A stretch of DNA of 64,000 nt from Azospirillum griseum (GCF_003966125.1 NZ_RXMA01000001.1:271560-335559), one strand, 5' to 3'. Counted from the first letter of the stretch, positions 54,011-61,966 are shown. Made by a program: numbers and translations. Notes: generated by a model not told the origin, from the letters alone.

Positions 54011-54805
54011 TCACCCCAGCGCGATCTTGAGCGCCAGCGGAATCAGCAGACCGGCGAACAGCCGTTTCAGCAGCGCCCCCGGCAAGCGCGACGACAGCCG
54101 CGCGCCCAGCGGCGCGCACAGGGCGCTCGCCACGCCGATTTCCAGCAGGGCCGGGATGTGCAGATAGCCGATCTGCCCCGGCAGATCGACGCCGTCGCGC
54201 AGGCCAAGCCCGGTGTAGAGCAGTGCGCCTGCCACCGTCACCGGCAGGCCGATGGCGGTGGAGGTGGCGACCGCGCGGACCATCGGATGCCCGCGCCCGC
54301 TGAGAAAGGGAACCATCAGCACGCCGCCACCCGCGCCGATGAAGCTGCCCGCCAGCCCGATCGCCGCCCCGCCCAGCCGATAGCGGGTGGTGGAGGCCGC
54401 CGCCGGGGCCGCCGCGCCGGACGTCGCCCCGCCGGTCAGCATCCGCCACGCCGTGTGCAGCAGGAACAGCGCCACCAACAGGCGCAGGGCGCTGGCGGGC
54501 AATTGGGTGGCGACCACGCCACCGACCACCACCCCGGCCAGGCTGGCCGGAACGGTGACGCGAAACACCGGCCACAGCACATTGCCCATGCGGTGATGCG
54601 ACAGCACCGACGCCACCGAGGTCAAGGCCACCACCGCCATCGAGGTGGCCAGCGCCGTCAAGGGCGCATCCGCCGTCGGCACGCCCAGCCAGGGCAGCAC
54701 CAGGGTCAGCAGCGGCACGGCGATCAAGGCCGTTCCCACCCCCAACGCGCCCAGCATCAGCCCACCGGCCACGCCGCCAGCGACAAAGATCAAGGCCCCA
54801 ACCAT
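54011..54805 (-). CDS. TauE/SafE-family sulfite/anion exporter
   Basis: 264 residues with about eight hydrophobic helices, in two halves that share the GGxxGGLMLGALG and GxxIGLAGSFIGAGGGVLMVPFL motifs typical of TauE/SafE permeases. They move sulfite, sulfoacetate or other small anions. No sulfonate genes are nearby. The C-terminal LFAGLLIPLALKIALG is the last helix. Confidence 0.92.
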   Translation of the reverse strand: MVGALIFVAGGVAGGLMLGALGVGTALIAVPLLTLVLPWLGVPTADAPLTALATSMAVVALTSVASVLSHHRMGNVLWPVFRVTVPASLAGVVVGGVVATQLPASALRLLVALFLLHTAWRMLTGGATSGAAAPAAASTTRYRLGGAAIGLAGSFIGAGGGVLMVPFLSGRGHPMVRAVATSTAIGLPVTVAGALLYTGLGLRDGVDLPGQIGYLHIPALLEIGVASALCAPLGARLSSRLPGALLKRLFAGLLIPLALKIALG

Positions 54806-54879
54806 GACGCGCCCCTTCCCCCGGTGTGCGGGAGCGTCACTTTAACGAAGGGAGGGGACGGCGGCAGCGAAAAAGCCGG

Positions 54880-55779
54880 TCACAGGCCCAGCCGTGACCA
54901 CATCAACCGCTCCTCCACCGCCGCGACGGCGGCGGCGGGCAAGGCGTCGGCCAGCGCCGTGCCCGCGTTCGTTCCCGCGTTCGTGCCGGGCAAGGCAGTG
55001 CCGAAGCCCAGCTTGCCCCGGAACCACCCGCGCTCCGCCTCCACCACCCGCAGGCGCACCTTGTCGCCGTAGCGGCCGCGCAGCACGCCGCGCAGGTCGC
55101 CCAGCCCGTCGATCAGGCCCAATTCCTTGGCCTTGCGCCCGGCCCAGAAGGCCCCGGAGAAGAGTTCGGCCTCGTCGCCCACCAGCCGCGACCCGCGCCG
55201 TTCGCGGACCAGCGCCTTGAACGCGTCGTGCACGTCGGCTTGCAGGCTTTTCAACCGCTCCACCCCGTCCGCCCGCTCCGGCGAGAAGGGGTCGAGCAGC
55301 ACCTTGTTTTCCCCGGCGGTGTAGAGCCGCCGCTCAATGCCGTGGCGGGCGATCAGCTCGTGCAGGCCGAAGCCGGAGGACACCACGCCGATGGAGCCGA
55401 CGACCGACGCCTCATCGGCCCAAATCTCGTCGGCGGCACAGGCCAGCCAATAGCCGCCCGACGCCGCCGCGTCCTCGCAAAAGGCCAGGACGGGGATCTT
55501 TTTTTCCTCCGCCAGCGCGCGGATGCGCTTGGCGATCAAGGCCGACTGCACCGGCGACCCGCCGGGGGAGTTGACGATCAGCGCCACCGCCGCCTGCTCC
55601 TTCGGCGCGAAGGCGCGCTCCAGGATCGGCGCCAGCGCGGCCAGCGTCAGGCCGGGGCGCAGCGCGCCCCCCGCCCCGATGATCCCGGACAGCCGGACGA
55701 CGGACACCAGCGGCCCGGCGTTGCGCCAGGGGCCGAAGGGCAGCTTCTTCAGAAGGGAATTCACGCTCATGGCGCACAT
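54880..55779 (-). CDS. sppA: Signal peptide peptidase SppA, S49 family
   Basis: 299 residues, the short form. The catalytic dyad is Ser107 in DAAASGGYWLACAADEI and Lys159 in ENKVLLDPFSPE. SppA degrades cleaved signal peptides; unlike E. coli SppA it has only one domain and here no clear membrane anchor. Start 55779 or 55770 (MSVNSL); neither has a strong ribosome-binding site. A GTNAGTNAGT repeat near the C-terminus reflects a short DNA tandem repeat. It ends an operon with the methyltransferase and DUF2007 genes. Confidence 0.92.
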   Translation of the reverse strand: MCAMSVNSLLKKLPFGPWRNAGPLVSVVRLSGIIGAGGALRPGLTLAALAPILERAFAPKEQAAVALIVNSPGGSPVQSALIAKRIRALAEEKKIPVLAFCEDAAASGGYWLACAADEIWADEASVVGSIGVVSSGFGLHELIARHGIERRLYTAGENKVLLDPFSPERADGVERLKSLQADVHDAFKALVRERRGSRLVGDEAELFSGAFWAGRKAKELGLIDGLGDLRGVLRGRYGDKVRLRVVEAERGWFRGKLGFGTALPGTNAGTNAGTALADALPAAAVAAVEERLMWSRLGL

Positions 55780-55821
55780 GTGGGGTGTGGCGACCCGCCT
55801 GTCAAAGCCTCTCGCAGCCTG

Positions 55822-56604
55822 TCACGGCGTCAACGCGCCCGCGTCCCGCAAAATCCGGTCGGCCTCGGCGCTGTAGGAGCCATCCTCCCGGTGCACCACC
55901 AGCCCCGCCGTCAACCGCAACGGCGTGTTCACGCCCTTGCGGGCGCTGACCAGCACGCGTTTGGCCTCCTGCCCGGCCTTGGGCCACAGCGGCACGATGA
56001 CCACAGCGCCGAAGCGCCCGCGCAGGGCGTCCAGGATGTCGTCCAGCCGGTCGGCGCGGTGAACAAGCGTCACCACCCCGCGCGGGGTCAGCATGGCGTG
56101 GGCGAAGCGCAACCAATCGGCCAGCACCGCCGCGCCCTCCACATTCGCCGCCGCCTTCCAGGGGTCGGGCGGCGGGCTGGCCCGACCGGCGCGCAGATAG
56201 GGCGGGTTCATCATCACCCGGTCGAAGGAGCCGGGGCGCAGATCGGGCGGCGGATCCAGCAGATCGCCGTGAAGGACCGCCACGCGCCCGTCCATCCCGT
56301 TCAGCGCGGCGTTGCGGCGGGCGAAGGCAACGGCGTCGGCGCGCTGTTCCAGCCCGACCAGCGTGGCGTCCGGCGCGCGGGCGGCGAGACACAACGCCGC
56401 AGCCCCGGTGCCGGTGCCGACGTCCAACACCCGCTCGCCCGGCGCGGCGGCGGTGATGGCGGCGAGGAACACCGGGTCGATGGCCGCGCGATAGCCCCCA
56501 GCGGGCTGCACCAGCCGCACCCGGCCGTTCAACAGAAAGTCGGTGGGCAACAGGAAATCCGTGGGTGTCGCCGCCGACTCCGGGGTCGGTGCGTCGCCGC
56601 TCAC
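55822..56604 (-). CDS. tRNA1(Val) adenine-N6-methyltransferase-like protein (TrmN6 family)
   Basis: 260 residues. SAM-binding VLDVGTGTGAAALCLAARAP and the NPPYLRAG motif of N6-adenine methyltransferases are present, and the N-terminal GGYRAAIDPVFLAA is typical of the YfiC/TrmN6 family. Likely methylates A37 of a tRNA. GTG start 56604 overlaps the DUF2007 stop by four bases; sppA follows 42 bp downstream. Confidence 0.88.
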   Translation of the reverse strand: MSGDAPTPESAATPTDFLLPTDFLLNGRVRLVQPAGGYRAAIDPVFLAAITAAAPGERVLDVGTGTGAAALCLAARAPDATLVGLEQRADAVAFARRNAALNGMDGRVAVLHGDLLDPPPDLRPGSFDRVMMNPPYLRAGRASPPPDPWKAAANVEGAAVLADWLRFAHAMLTPRGVVTLVHRADRLDDILDALRGRFGAVVIVPLWPKAGQEAKRVLVSARKGVNTPLRLTAGLVVHREDGSYSAEADRILRDAGALTP

Positions 56605-56807
56605 GCCTCACCCGCTTCGCGCAGGACGCGCAACGCCTGGGCCGCGTCCTCCGCGTCCACCATCACGCGGCGGGGAATGGCACCGATGGAGCCTTCGAGC
56701 ACACTGGTGTGCGCGTCGAGCACCACCGCCTCGATCCCGGCGTCGGCCAGAAGGGCGATCAGCCAGGACAGGCGCACGGGATCGTTGGTTCGCAGCAATT
56801 CTGTCAT
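56601..56807 (-). CDS. DUF2007 small protein
   Basis: 68 residues, starting MTELLRTNDPVRLSWLIALLADAGIEAVVLDAHTSVLEGSIGAIPRRVMV, the DUF2007 pattern (a ferredoxin-like alpha/beta fold called a putative signal-transducing protein). Function unknown, but the gene regularly precedes the TrmN6-like methyltransferase in alphaproteobacteria. Its stop overlaps the methyltransferase start. Confidence 0.88.
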   Translation of the reverse strand: MTELLRTNDPVRLSWLIALLADAGIEAVVLDAHTSVLEGSIGAIPRRVMVDAEDAAQALRVLREAGEA

Positions 56808-56896
56808 CGGTCCACGGGTTCGCAGCGCCCTTGCGGGCTTGACCATGAAGGCAAGGCCGTTATGCTCCCTACCGCAATTCCTGGCGTCAATCACCT

Positions 56897-57925
56897 GTGG
56901 AGTCGACCTTGGCGGTCGTGACCAATCTCGAGCCGAAACGGCGCACGTCCACCCCGCTCGATGACCTCACCGCTCTGGTGGCCGAAGACCTGAGCGCCGT
57001 CAACGAGATCATCATCCAGAACATGCAGTCGTCGGTGGAGCTGATTCCCCAGCTTGCCGGTTATCTGATCGCGGCGGGGGGCAAACGCCTGCGCCCGGTG
57101 CTGACGCTGGCCGCCGCCAATCTGTGCGGCTATCAGGGCGACAAGCACCGGCTGTTGGCGGCGGTGGTGGAGTTCATCCACAGCGCCACCCTGCTGCACG
57201 ACGACGTCGTCGACGAAAGCGATCTGCGGCGCGGTCTGGCCTCGGCCAACGCCGTGTTCGGCAACAAGGCCAGCGTGCTGGTCGGCGATTTCCTGTTCTC
57301 GCGCTCGTTCGAGATGATGGTGCAGGTCGGTTCGCTCGACGTGCTGCAAATCCTGTCGCGCGCGTCGGCCGTGATCGCCGAGGGCGAGGTGCTGCAACTG
57401 CGCACCACCAACGACACCGAGACGACCGAAGAGGCGTATCTGGAGGTCATCAAGGGCAAGACGGCGGAGCTGTTCGCCGCCGCTTGCCGCGTCGGGGCCG
57501 TTGTCGCCAACCGACCGGAGGCGGAGGCGCAGGCGCTCTACGATTACGGCATGAATCTGGGCATCGCCTTCCAGCTGGTGGACGATGTGCTGGACTACTC
57601 CGCGCTTCAGGCGACCTTGGGCAAGACGGTCGGCGACGATTTCCGCGAAGGCAAGCTGACCCTGCCGGTGGTGCTGTCGATCAGCCGGGGCGACGCGACC
57701 GAACGCGCCTTCTGGCACCGCACCATGGAGGAACTGGAGCAGGCCGATGGCGATCTGGCCCACGCCCAGGCGCTGATGGCCAAGCACGACGCCCTGACCG
57801 ACACGGTGGCCCGCGCCCGCCATTACGGCGCGCTGGCGCGCGGCAATCTGGCCGTCTTCGCCGACGGCCCGATCAAGACCGCCATGCTGGAAGTCATTGA
57901 TTTCGTGATCGACCGGGATTTTTGA
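56897..57925 (+). CDS. ispB: Long-chain polyprenyl diphosphate synthase (ubiquinone side chain)
   Basis: 342 residues. First Asp-rich motif D102-DVVD106 in LLHDDVVDES, second LVDDVLDYS, and AGGKRLRPVL at the start. It condenses isopentenyl diphosphate to an octaprenyl or decaprenyl chain for ubiquinone; the chain length cannot be read with certainty, though decaprenyl is usual in this group. GTG start 56897; TTG 56909 is possible. The gene is divergent from DUF2007-trmN6-sppA with a shared promoter region of about 90 bp. Confidence 0.94.
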   Translation: MESTLAVVTNLEPKRRTSTPLDDLTALVAEDLSAVNEIIIQNMQSSVELIPQLAGYLIAAGGKRLRPVLTLAAANLCGYQGDKHRLLAAVVEFIHSATLLHDDVVDESDLRRGLASANAVFGNKASVLVGDFLFSRSFEMMVQVGSLDVLQILSRASAVIAEGEVLQLRTTNDTETTEEAYLEVIKGKTAELFAAACRVGAVVANRPEAEAQALYDYGMNLGIAFQLVDDVLDYSALQATLGKTVGDDFREGKLTLPVVLSISRGDATERAFWHRTMEELEQADGDLAHAQALMAKHDALTDTVARARHYGALARGNLAVFADGPIKTAMLEVIDFVIDRDF

Positions 57926-57963
57926 GGCCTGACATTTTTTTCACCGCATCGTGCTTTTTTGCG

Positions 57964-57992
57964 TTGCGCACCGCGTCCAACCCGTCTATACA
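57964..57992 (+). promoter_or_regulatory. Promoter of tRNA-Pro
   Basis: TTGCGC (57964-57969), 17 bp, TATACA (57987-57992), 40 bp upstream of the tRNA. Confidence 0.65.
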
Positions 57993-58031
57993 CCCCTCCC
58001 ACCGGCGGACGTCACCGACCGCTGGTCAAAC

Positions 58032-58108
58032 CGGAGTGTAGCTCAGCCTGGTAGAGCACTGCTTTCGGGAGGCAGGGGCCGGAGGTTCGAATCCTCTCAC
58101 TCCGACCA
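58032..58108 (+). tRNA. tRNA-Pro (CGG)
   Basis: 77 nt with encoded CCA. Acceptor CGGAGTG (58032-58038) pairs with CACTCCG (58098-58104); the anticodon loop TTCGGGA gives CGG at 58065-58067; T-arm GGAGG-TTCGAAT-CCTCT. A terminator follows directly. tRNA-Pro genes are frequent integration sites, and a phage-style regulator pair lies 250-1300 bp downstream, but no duplicate of the tRNA 3' end was found. Confidence 0.95.
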
Positions 58109-58112
58109 TCAC

Positions 58113-58146
58113 AAAAGACCCTTCAGAGCGATCTGAAGGGTCTTTT
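58113..58146. terminator. Terminator after tRNA-Pro
   Basis: Perfect 15-bp arms (58113-58127 and 58132-58146) around GCGA, with A- and T-runs at both ends. Confidence 0.92.
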
Positions 58147-58353
58147 GCGTTTCGCGGTCACGGATCAACCGTTTGAGCCGACAGGGCTGTGCCGCGAACG
58201 CAATCATCCCGGCTTCGCAATCAGTTTCATGCCACAGAGAACGTTTCGAAACCGGCTTGATTGCACAGGCCACGCAGCAACCGCGCAGAGGCGCTTTCTG
58301 GGGGGCTGGGAACACGCCGAGGGCATCCTCGACCGCACACCCGGCCAAACGTC

Positions 58354-58611
58354 TCAGACATCATCAGACGGGCGGAGAGAGCCGGGAAACAGGCATGGCG
58401 ACGCCCTCCCCTCCGCCAACGACGGCACCGCGTGGAAATCGTTGGCCGTCACCGCCCCGCCGGTGGCCGCCGCGATGCGAACCATCACCGCCGGACGCGG
58501 AACCCGGAGGCCATGGCGGTAGCGGTTGACCGCCGCCTGGCTGGTGCCAATGCTGGCGGCGAAGGAGTCTTCCTTGGTGGCGGTGCGGATCAGCCAATCG
58601 TCGAGCGTCAT
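58354..58611 (-). CDS. Small helix-turn-helix (Cro/YdaS-like) protein
   Basis: 85 residues. TLDDWLIRTATKEDSFAASIGTSQAAVNRYRHGLRVPRPAVMVRIAAATGGAVTANDF fits Cro/YdaS-type antirepressors with a short HTH around residues 14-35. Divergent from the S24 repressor at 58704, an arrangement like the cI/cro switch of temperate phages. The C-terminal 20 residues are not conserved in type. ATG 58611; the frame is open to 58662. Confidence 0.75.
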   Translation of the reverse strand: MTLDDWLIRTATKEDSFAASIGTSQAAVNRYRHGLRVPRPAVMVRIAAATGGAVTANDFHAVPSLAEGRASPCLFPGSLRPSDDV

Positions 58612-58622
58612 ACCGCAATGGT
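58612..58622. promoter_or_regulatory. ACC-N5-GGT site 1 (cro side)
   Basis: ACCGCAATGGT, immediately before the Cro-like start codon. One of three similar 11-bp sites around the S24 gene. Confidence 0.45.
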
Positions 58623-58681
58623 TTACACCAAACGGACTTTTTCCCACAAGCCACCCAATCACGCCAGGATGGACTTTTCAA

Positions 58682-58692
58682 ACCATTCTGGT
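58682..58692. promoter_or_regulatory. ACC-N5-GGT site 2 (S24 side)
   Basis: ACCATTCTGGT, 11 bp before the S24 start codon and 70 bp from site 1. A weaker half-match, ACCAAACGG, lies between them at 58627-58635. Confidence 0.45.
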
Positions 58693-58703
58693 ATGAAGGC
58701 GTC

Positions 58704-59396
58704 ATGTCCACACTCCGCGCATTGCGGCAGGCCGCCGGGTTGAGCCAGGAAAAGCTGGCCGAACTCGCGGGAACCTCGCAGCCGCAGATCAACAAGCTGG
58801 AAACCGGCCAGCGCAAGTTGACCGTCGATTGGGCGGTGAAGCTGGCCCCGCCCCTGGGCGTGGAACCAACGGCCTTGCTGGGGCTGGACAGGCCCACCGG
58901 TGCCGATGCGCGCCCTGCCACCCAACCCAGCCTCCCCACGCGCCGCGTCGGACCACCGCCCTTGCTGCGGTCGTCCACGGCGCCAACGCTCACTAGCCAT
59001 CAGACCAACACACCGGAACCGATGCCGGTGCGCGCCGCCGCGCGCGGCGGGGTGGATCAGGAGATGTTTCTGGAAGACGGGCCGATCGATTGGGTGGCCA
59101 AGCCTGACTATCTGAAAAACGCCCGCGCGCCCTACGCCATGTATGTGGTGGGCGAATCGATGATGCCGCGCTTCCGTCCCGCCCAGCTTCTGCACATCAA
59201 CCCGCACAAACCGCCCGCCGCCGGGTCCGGGGTGGTGGTGGTCAAGCGCAACCGCGCGGTTCTGGTGAAGGAGTTCGTTCGCCGCGCGCCTGATGGCGTG
59301 GTGCTGCGCGAATACCACCCCGAAGACCGGGAATTCACCGTACTGAACGAGGATTTGGACACACTGCACAGCGTGGTCGGCCTTCAGGAACCGTAA
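58704..59396 (+). CDS. S24/LexA-like repressor with XRE helix-turn-helix
   Basis: 230 residues. N-terminal XRE HTH (about 3-55; LSQEKLAELAGTSQPQINKLETG), a flexible Pro/Thr linker (about 62-115), and a C-terminal S24 peptidase fold with Ser152 in GESMMPRF and Lys189 in AVLVKEF as the catalytic dyad. This is the layout of phage CI-like repressors that self-cleave. The usual Ala-Gly cleavage site is not obvious; the linker reads AAARGG near residue 114. GAAGG precedes ATG 58704. Together with the divergent Cro-like gene it forms a candidate bistable switch without any remaining phage structural genes. Confidence 0.85.
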   Translation: MSTLRALRQAAGLSQEKLAELAGTSQPQINKLETGQRKLTVDWAVKLAPPLGVEPTALLGLDRPTGADARPATQPSLPTRRVGPPPLLRSSTAPTLTSHQTNTPEPMPVRAAARGGVDQEMFLEDGPIDWVAKPDYLKNARAPYAMYVVGESMMPRFRPAQLLHINPHKPPAAGSGVVVVKRNRAVLVKEFVRRAPDGVVLREYHPEDREFTVLNEDLDTLHSVVGLQEP

Positions 59397-59411
59397 GTGG
59401 CGCCGTGTCAC

Positions 59412-59422
59412 ACCAAAACGGT
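59412..59422. promoter_or_regulatory. ACC-N5-GGT site 3 (downstream of S24)
   Basis: ACCAAAACGGT, 16 bp after the S24 stop; same spacing as sites 1 and 2. Confidence 0.4.
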
Positions 59423-59433
59423 ATGGAGATTCG

Positions 59434-59463
59434 TTGGATTGAATAATCCAAAATGGATTATTC
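59434..59463. promoter_or_regulatory. AT-rich overlapping palindromes
   Basis: Half-sites TGGATT, AATCCA and TGGATT alternate. The outer pair GAATAATCCA (59441-59450) and TGGATTATTC (59454-59463) is a perfect 10-bp inverted repeat with a 3-base spacer; TTGGATT (59434-59440) and AATCCAA (59445-59451) form a second one. It stands out against GC-rich surroundings, 75 bp before the next gene. Confidence 0.5.
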
Positions 59464-59538
59464 CTGATCGCAGGCCGGGCCAACCGCCCCGCCCCGCCCC
59501 GGACGGACCGCCGGGACCGCGCGAGACAGGAGTGTTCC

Positions 59539-59802
59539 ATGCGCCACCAACCCCCGCGTTTCTTCCCCGGCCCCTGCCCCGGCCGCCTCGACAGCTTTTC
59601 CGAACAGGGTGCCCGCGAACTGGCGCAGCGCATCCGCAGTTCCTGGAACCGGCTGGGATGGGAGGTGGAGGTGCGGATCGAACGGATCGCCAGCGAGGAC
59701 ATGGGCGACACCCGCAGCAAAGCCCACTACACCGTCCGCAGCGACCTGATCAACGGTATGCCGCAGCGCCGCCTGTCACCGCCCGCAGACGGTCGGGCGT
59801 AG
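59539..59802 (+). CDS. Small hypothetical protein, 87 residues
   Basis: Starts at ATG 59539 with AGGAG 6 bases upstream. The region LDSFSEQGARELAQRIRSSWNRLGWEVEVRIERI looks like a single amphipathic alpha/beta unit; the tail is Arg/Pro-rich. No signal peptide or membrane helix. Not recognised. It is preceded by the palindrome cluster at 59434-59463 and lies just after the S24 switch, so it may be a controlled cargo gene, but this is only position. Confidence 0.65.
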   Translation: MRHQPPRFFPGPCPGRLDSFSEQGARELAQRIRSSWNRLGWEVEVRIERIASEDMGDTRSKAHYTVRSDLINGMPQRRLSPPADGRA

Positions 59803-59803
59803 A

Positions 59804-60193
59804 TCACTTCAACCGCTCGTCCAACTCCACCTGATACCCATGCACTAGACGGTTGGTTTCGTTGGCCATGCCGACCACCGCCAGCAGTTCGCCGAACTGG
59901 GCGTCGGTCATGCCAGCCTTGCGCGCCGCCGCCTCGTGCGAGCGGATGCAGTACTGGCATCCGTTGGTGACGCTGACCGCGACGAAAATCATCTCCTTCA
60001 CCAGTGGATCAAGCGCACCGGGTGCCATCACCTCCTTCAGACTGTCCCAGGTCCGCGCGAGGGTTGCCGGGTGATGGGCCAGCATTTTCCAGAAATTGTT
60101 CACATCCGGCACGTTGCGCGTCGCCATGATGTCGTCGTAGACGGCCCGCACGTCCGGCGTGGCGTCAGCGTGATCAATGGGGGGCAGAGGCAT
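59804..60193 (-). CDS. Carboxymuconolactone decarboxylase-family (AhpD-like) protein
   Basis: 129 residues. The redox motif is C79-QY-C82 with His86 in SVTNGCQYCIRSHEAAARKAGM, the AhpD-type active site. Likely a small alkylhydroperoxidase or peroxide-related thiol enzyme; no partner peroxiredoxin is adjacent. GGAGA precedes ATG 60193. The stop is one base from the stop of the 87-residue gene, convergent. Confidence 0.9.
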   Translation of the reverse strand: MPLPPIDHADATPDVRAVYDDIMATRNVPDVNNFWKMLAHHPATLARTWDSLKEVMAPGALDPLVKEMIFVAVSVTNGCQYCIRSHEAAARKAGMTDAQFGELLAVVGMANETNRLVHGYQVELDERLK

Positions 60194-60481
60194 CGCAGTC
60201 TCCGTTTGGGCGTGGAACAGGCAAAGCGGGCGAACCAAAGGTGGCCTGACTTGTCAGAGATAGCAATTTCCACGCCCCACCCATCCGCGTTTTTTCGCTC
60301 TGTGGAAGCCTTGCCCGCGTTGACCCGGCCATCCTTCTGCTGGTAGTACAAGAACCAAAATCCGGTCGCCTGCCCCACCATCAGCGGCGCGACCAACCGA
60401 CAAGAACGCGCCGGTCAGGCGCGCGACGTTCTCATGCAGCCCGCCGTCGGTTCGACCCCGGTGCGGGTCGGGAGGTGGAGC

Positions 60482-61243
60482 GTGAACGGATCGGTTATGG
60501 AGCGGCCCATGGAGCGGCTGCCCGACGCTGACACGTTGGATTCCCAGGCGGCATCGCTCCTGGTCCGGGCGGCCTCGGGGCTGCGCCGCATCGCGCAGTT
60601 TCACGCCGACGCTCCCAGCGTGGCCTTCATGACCGGGCTGCACGCGGCCCCGCTTCACGCCACCTTCGCTTTGCATCTGGACCGCGACGACGCCCACCAG
60701 GCCATGGCTCTGATCGATGAGGTGGTCAGCGACCTGCCCGCTCCGGTGACGGAGGAGTCGTTGGCCGCCCTGTGGGCCGAACACACCGCCATCTATCACA
60801 GCGGTCTCTACCGCACCGATCCAACGGAAACGGCGTGGCTGGGCGAGGATGGCCACCCGCCATCCGGACCGGTTCACGACACACGCCACAGCGACCGGGC
60901 GGTGACAAATGCCGAGTCGCTGCCGCCCGCCGATCATCTGGTGTCCGGGTTGCTGCAGCTGGCCATCCTGCTCGAGCGGGGCGATATCCTCTGCGCCACC
61001 GCCGCGATGGACGAGCATCTGCTGCGTTGGGTCCCCGCCTTTTGCAGCCGGGTCGCCACCCGGTGCCGCGAACCCTTTTACGCCGGGGTGGCGATCCTGA
61101 CGAACGCCCATCTGGATCACCTGCGGGATCTGTTGGCGGCGTCCGGCGGACCGGCGCGCCCGACCGAGGATGGGACCACCGACACCCGACGCCGCCGATG
61201 GACCGAGGGGCGCGTGCCACGCACCTGCGGCGGCGACGCCTGA
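60482..61243 (+). CDS. TorD-family molecular chaperone-like protein
   Basis: 253 residues. The C-terminal half carries PADHLVSGLLQLAILLERGD and FCSRVATRCREPFYAGVAILTNAHLDHL, the TorD/DmsD pattern. These chaperones bind the twin-arginine signal of molybdoenzymes and help cofactor insertion. No molybdoenzyme gene is in the window, so the client is unknown; respiratory reductase or formate dehydrogenase genes could lie outside. GTG 60482 was chosen because GGAGG lies 7 bases upstream; an ATG at 60434 is also open. Family assignment is by motif similarity. Confidence 0.68.
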   Translation: MNGSVMERPMERLPDADTLDSQAASLLVRAASGLRRIAQFHADAPSVAFMTGLHAAPLHATFALHLDRDDAHQAMALIDEVVSDLPAPVTEESLAALWAEHTAIYHSGLYRTDPTETAWLGEDGHPPSGPVHDTRHSDRAVTNAESLPPADHLVSGLLQLAILLERGDILCATAAMDEHLLRWVPAFCSRVATRCREPFYAGVAILTNAHLDHLRDLLAASGGPARPTEDGTTDTRRRRWTEGRVPRTCGGDA

Positions 61244-61257
61244 ACGCTCGGGCGGTG

Positions 61258-61458
61258 TTACAGCAACACCGCAAGGAACATCGGTGCCCACAGCGCCATG
61301 CACCACACCAGACCCAGGCAGAGACCCGCCGTCAGATCATCAAAAGTGGGGGCTTGCAGCCTGTGCAAACTCCACATCGCGCGCAGTTCGGCTTCGGTCG
61401 GCGGGAATGAGGAAGACTGAACGGGCTTTTGGTCTTCTGGAGTTGAAGGCTTCGGCAT
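61258..61458 (-). CDS. Small membrane protein, 66 residues
   Basis: ATG 61458 with GAGGTG upstream. A polar N-terminal half (PKPSTPEDQKPVQSS) is followed by a helical stretch LRAMWSLHRLQ and one hydrophobic segment at about 42-66 that ends the protein. Tail-anchored topology is likely. Not recognised; convergent with the TorD-like gene at a distance of 14 bp. Confidence 0.55.
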   Translation of the reverse strand: MPKPSTPEDQKPVQSSSFPPTEAELRAMWSLHRLQAPTFDDLTAGLCLGLVWCMALWAPMFLAVLL

Positions 61459-61570
61459 GGCGGACACCTCGCAGGGGCACCGGCAGGGGGCGGAGATGGT
61501 TGAGACCCGCAACAACATGGCCCACCCCACGTCCCGGCCCAGCGTCCGCTGAAAAAAATGTCATCCCCGC

Positions 61571-61609
61571 CAAAGCACGGCCCCAAGGCACGGCCCCAAA
61601 GCACGGCCT
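61571..61609. repeat. Short tandem repeat
   Basis: Three 13-bp units of the form CAARGCACGGCCC in an intergenic region between two minus-strand genes. Confidence 0.6.
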
Positions 61610-61647
61610 TTGATGACGACGCACGCCACGCGCACCAAGCGGCCACA

Positions 61648-61681
61648 AAAAGGCCCTCACCTTTGCGGGTGAGGGCCTTTT
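61648..61681. terminator. Terminator of the 76-residue gene
   Basis: 14-bp arms AAAAGGCCCTCACC and GGTGAGGGCCTTTT with a 6-base loop; T-runs in both directions, 54 bp after the stop of the minus-strand gene at 61736. Confidence 0.88.
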
Positions 61682-61735
61682 CACGGACCCGATCACAACC
61701 GAGTCCCATCCCGTCGGATCACAGATCCAGCCGCG

Positions 61736-61966
61736 TCACTTGGCCGGGCGGATCACCGGGGTGAGCTGGTCGCCCCAGTTGCCGGTTTCGTTGTGGTAAC
61801 GGGCGGTGCGCATCAGCTCCACCGTCACGCCCGCCTCAACCGCCTTGACCACCGACTCGTTCAGGCGGTGCAGGTTGTTGGCGACGATGCGGATGGCGCT
61901 TTCCTGCTCCGCCGTGAAGGCCGAACCCTCGTCCGGCGGCGCGGCTTGAAAACCCGACTTGCTCAT
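61736..61966 (-). CDS. Hypothetical protein, 76 residues
   Basis: ATG 61966 with AAGGA 8 bases upstream. SAFTAEQESAIRIVANNLHRLNESVVKAVEAGVTVELMRTARYHNETGNWGDQLTPVIR is charged and helical with a distinctive C-terminal RYHNETGNWGDQ. No membrane segment or known domain. Monocistronic with its own terminator. The frame is open to 62065. Confidence 0.65.
   Translation of the reverse strand: MSKSGFQAAPPDEGSAFTAEQESAIRIVANNLHRLNESVVKAVEAGVTVELMRTARYHNETGNWGDQLTPVIRPAK

Noticed and set aside
58109..58348. Small minus-strand frame after tRNA-Pro
   Set aside because: It overlaps the tRNA terminator, has no ribosome-binding site and shows no domain.
58032..59802. Complete integrated element at tRNA-Pro
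   Set aside because: No integrase and no second copy of the tRNA 3' end were found within the window, so only a possible remnant is claimed.
60100..60396. Minus-strand frame of 98 codons upstream of the AhpD-like gene
   Set aside because: Overlaps the start of a well-supported gene, has no ribosome-binding site and no family resemblance.
61571..61609. Three 13-bp tandem units as a CRISPR-like or iteron array
   Set aside because: Only three imperfect units with no spacers and no replication gene nearby; likely slippage.
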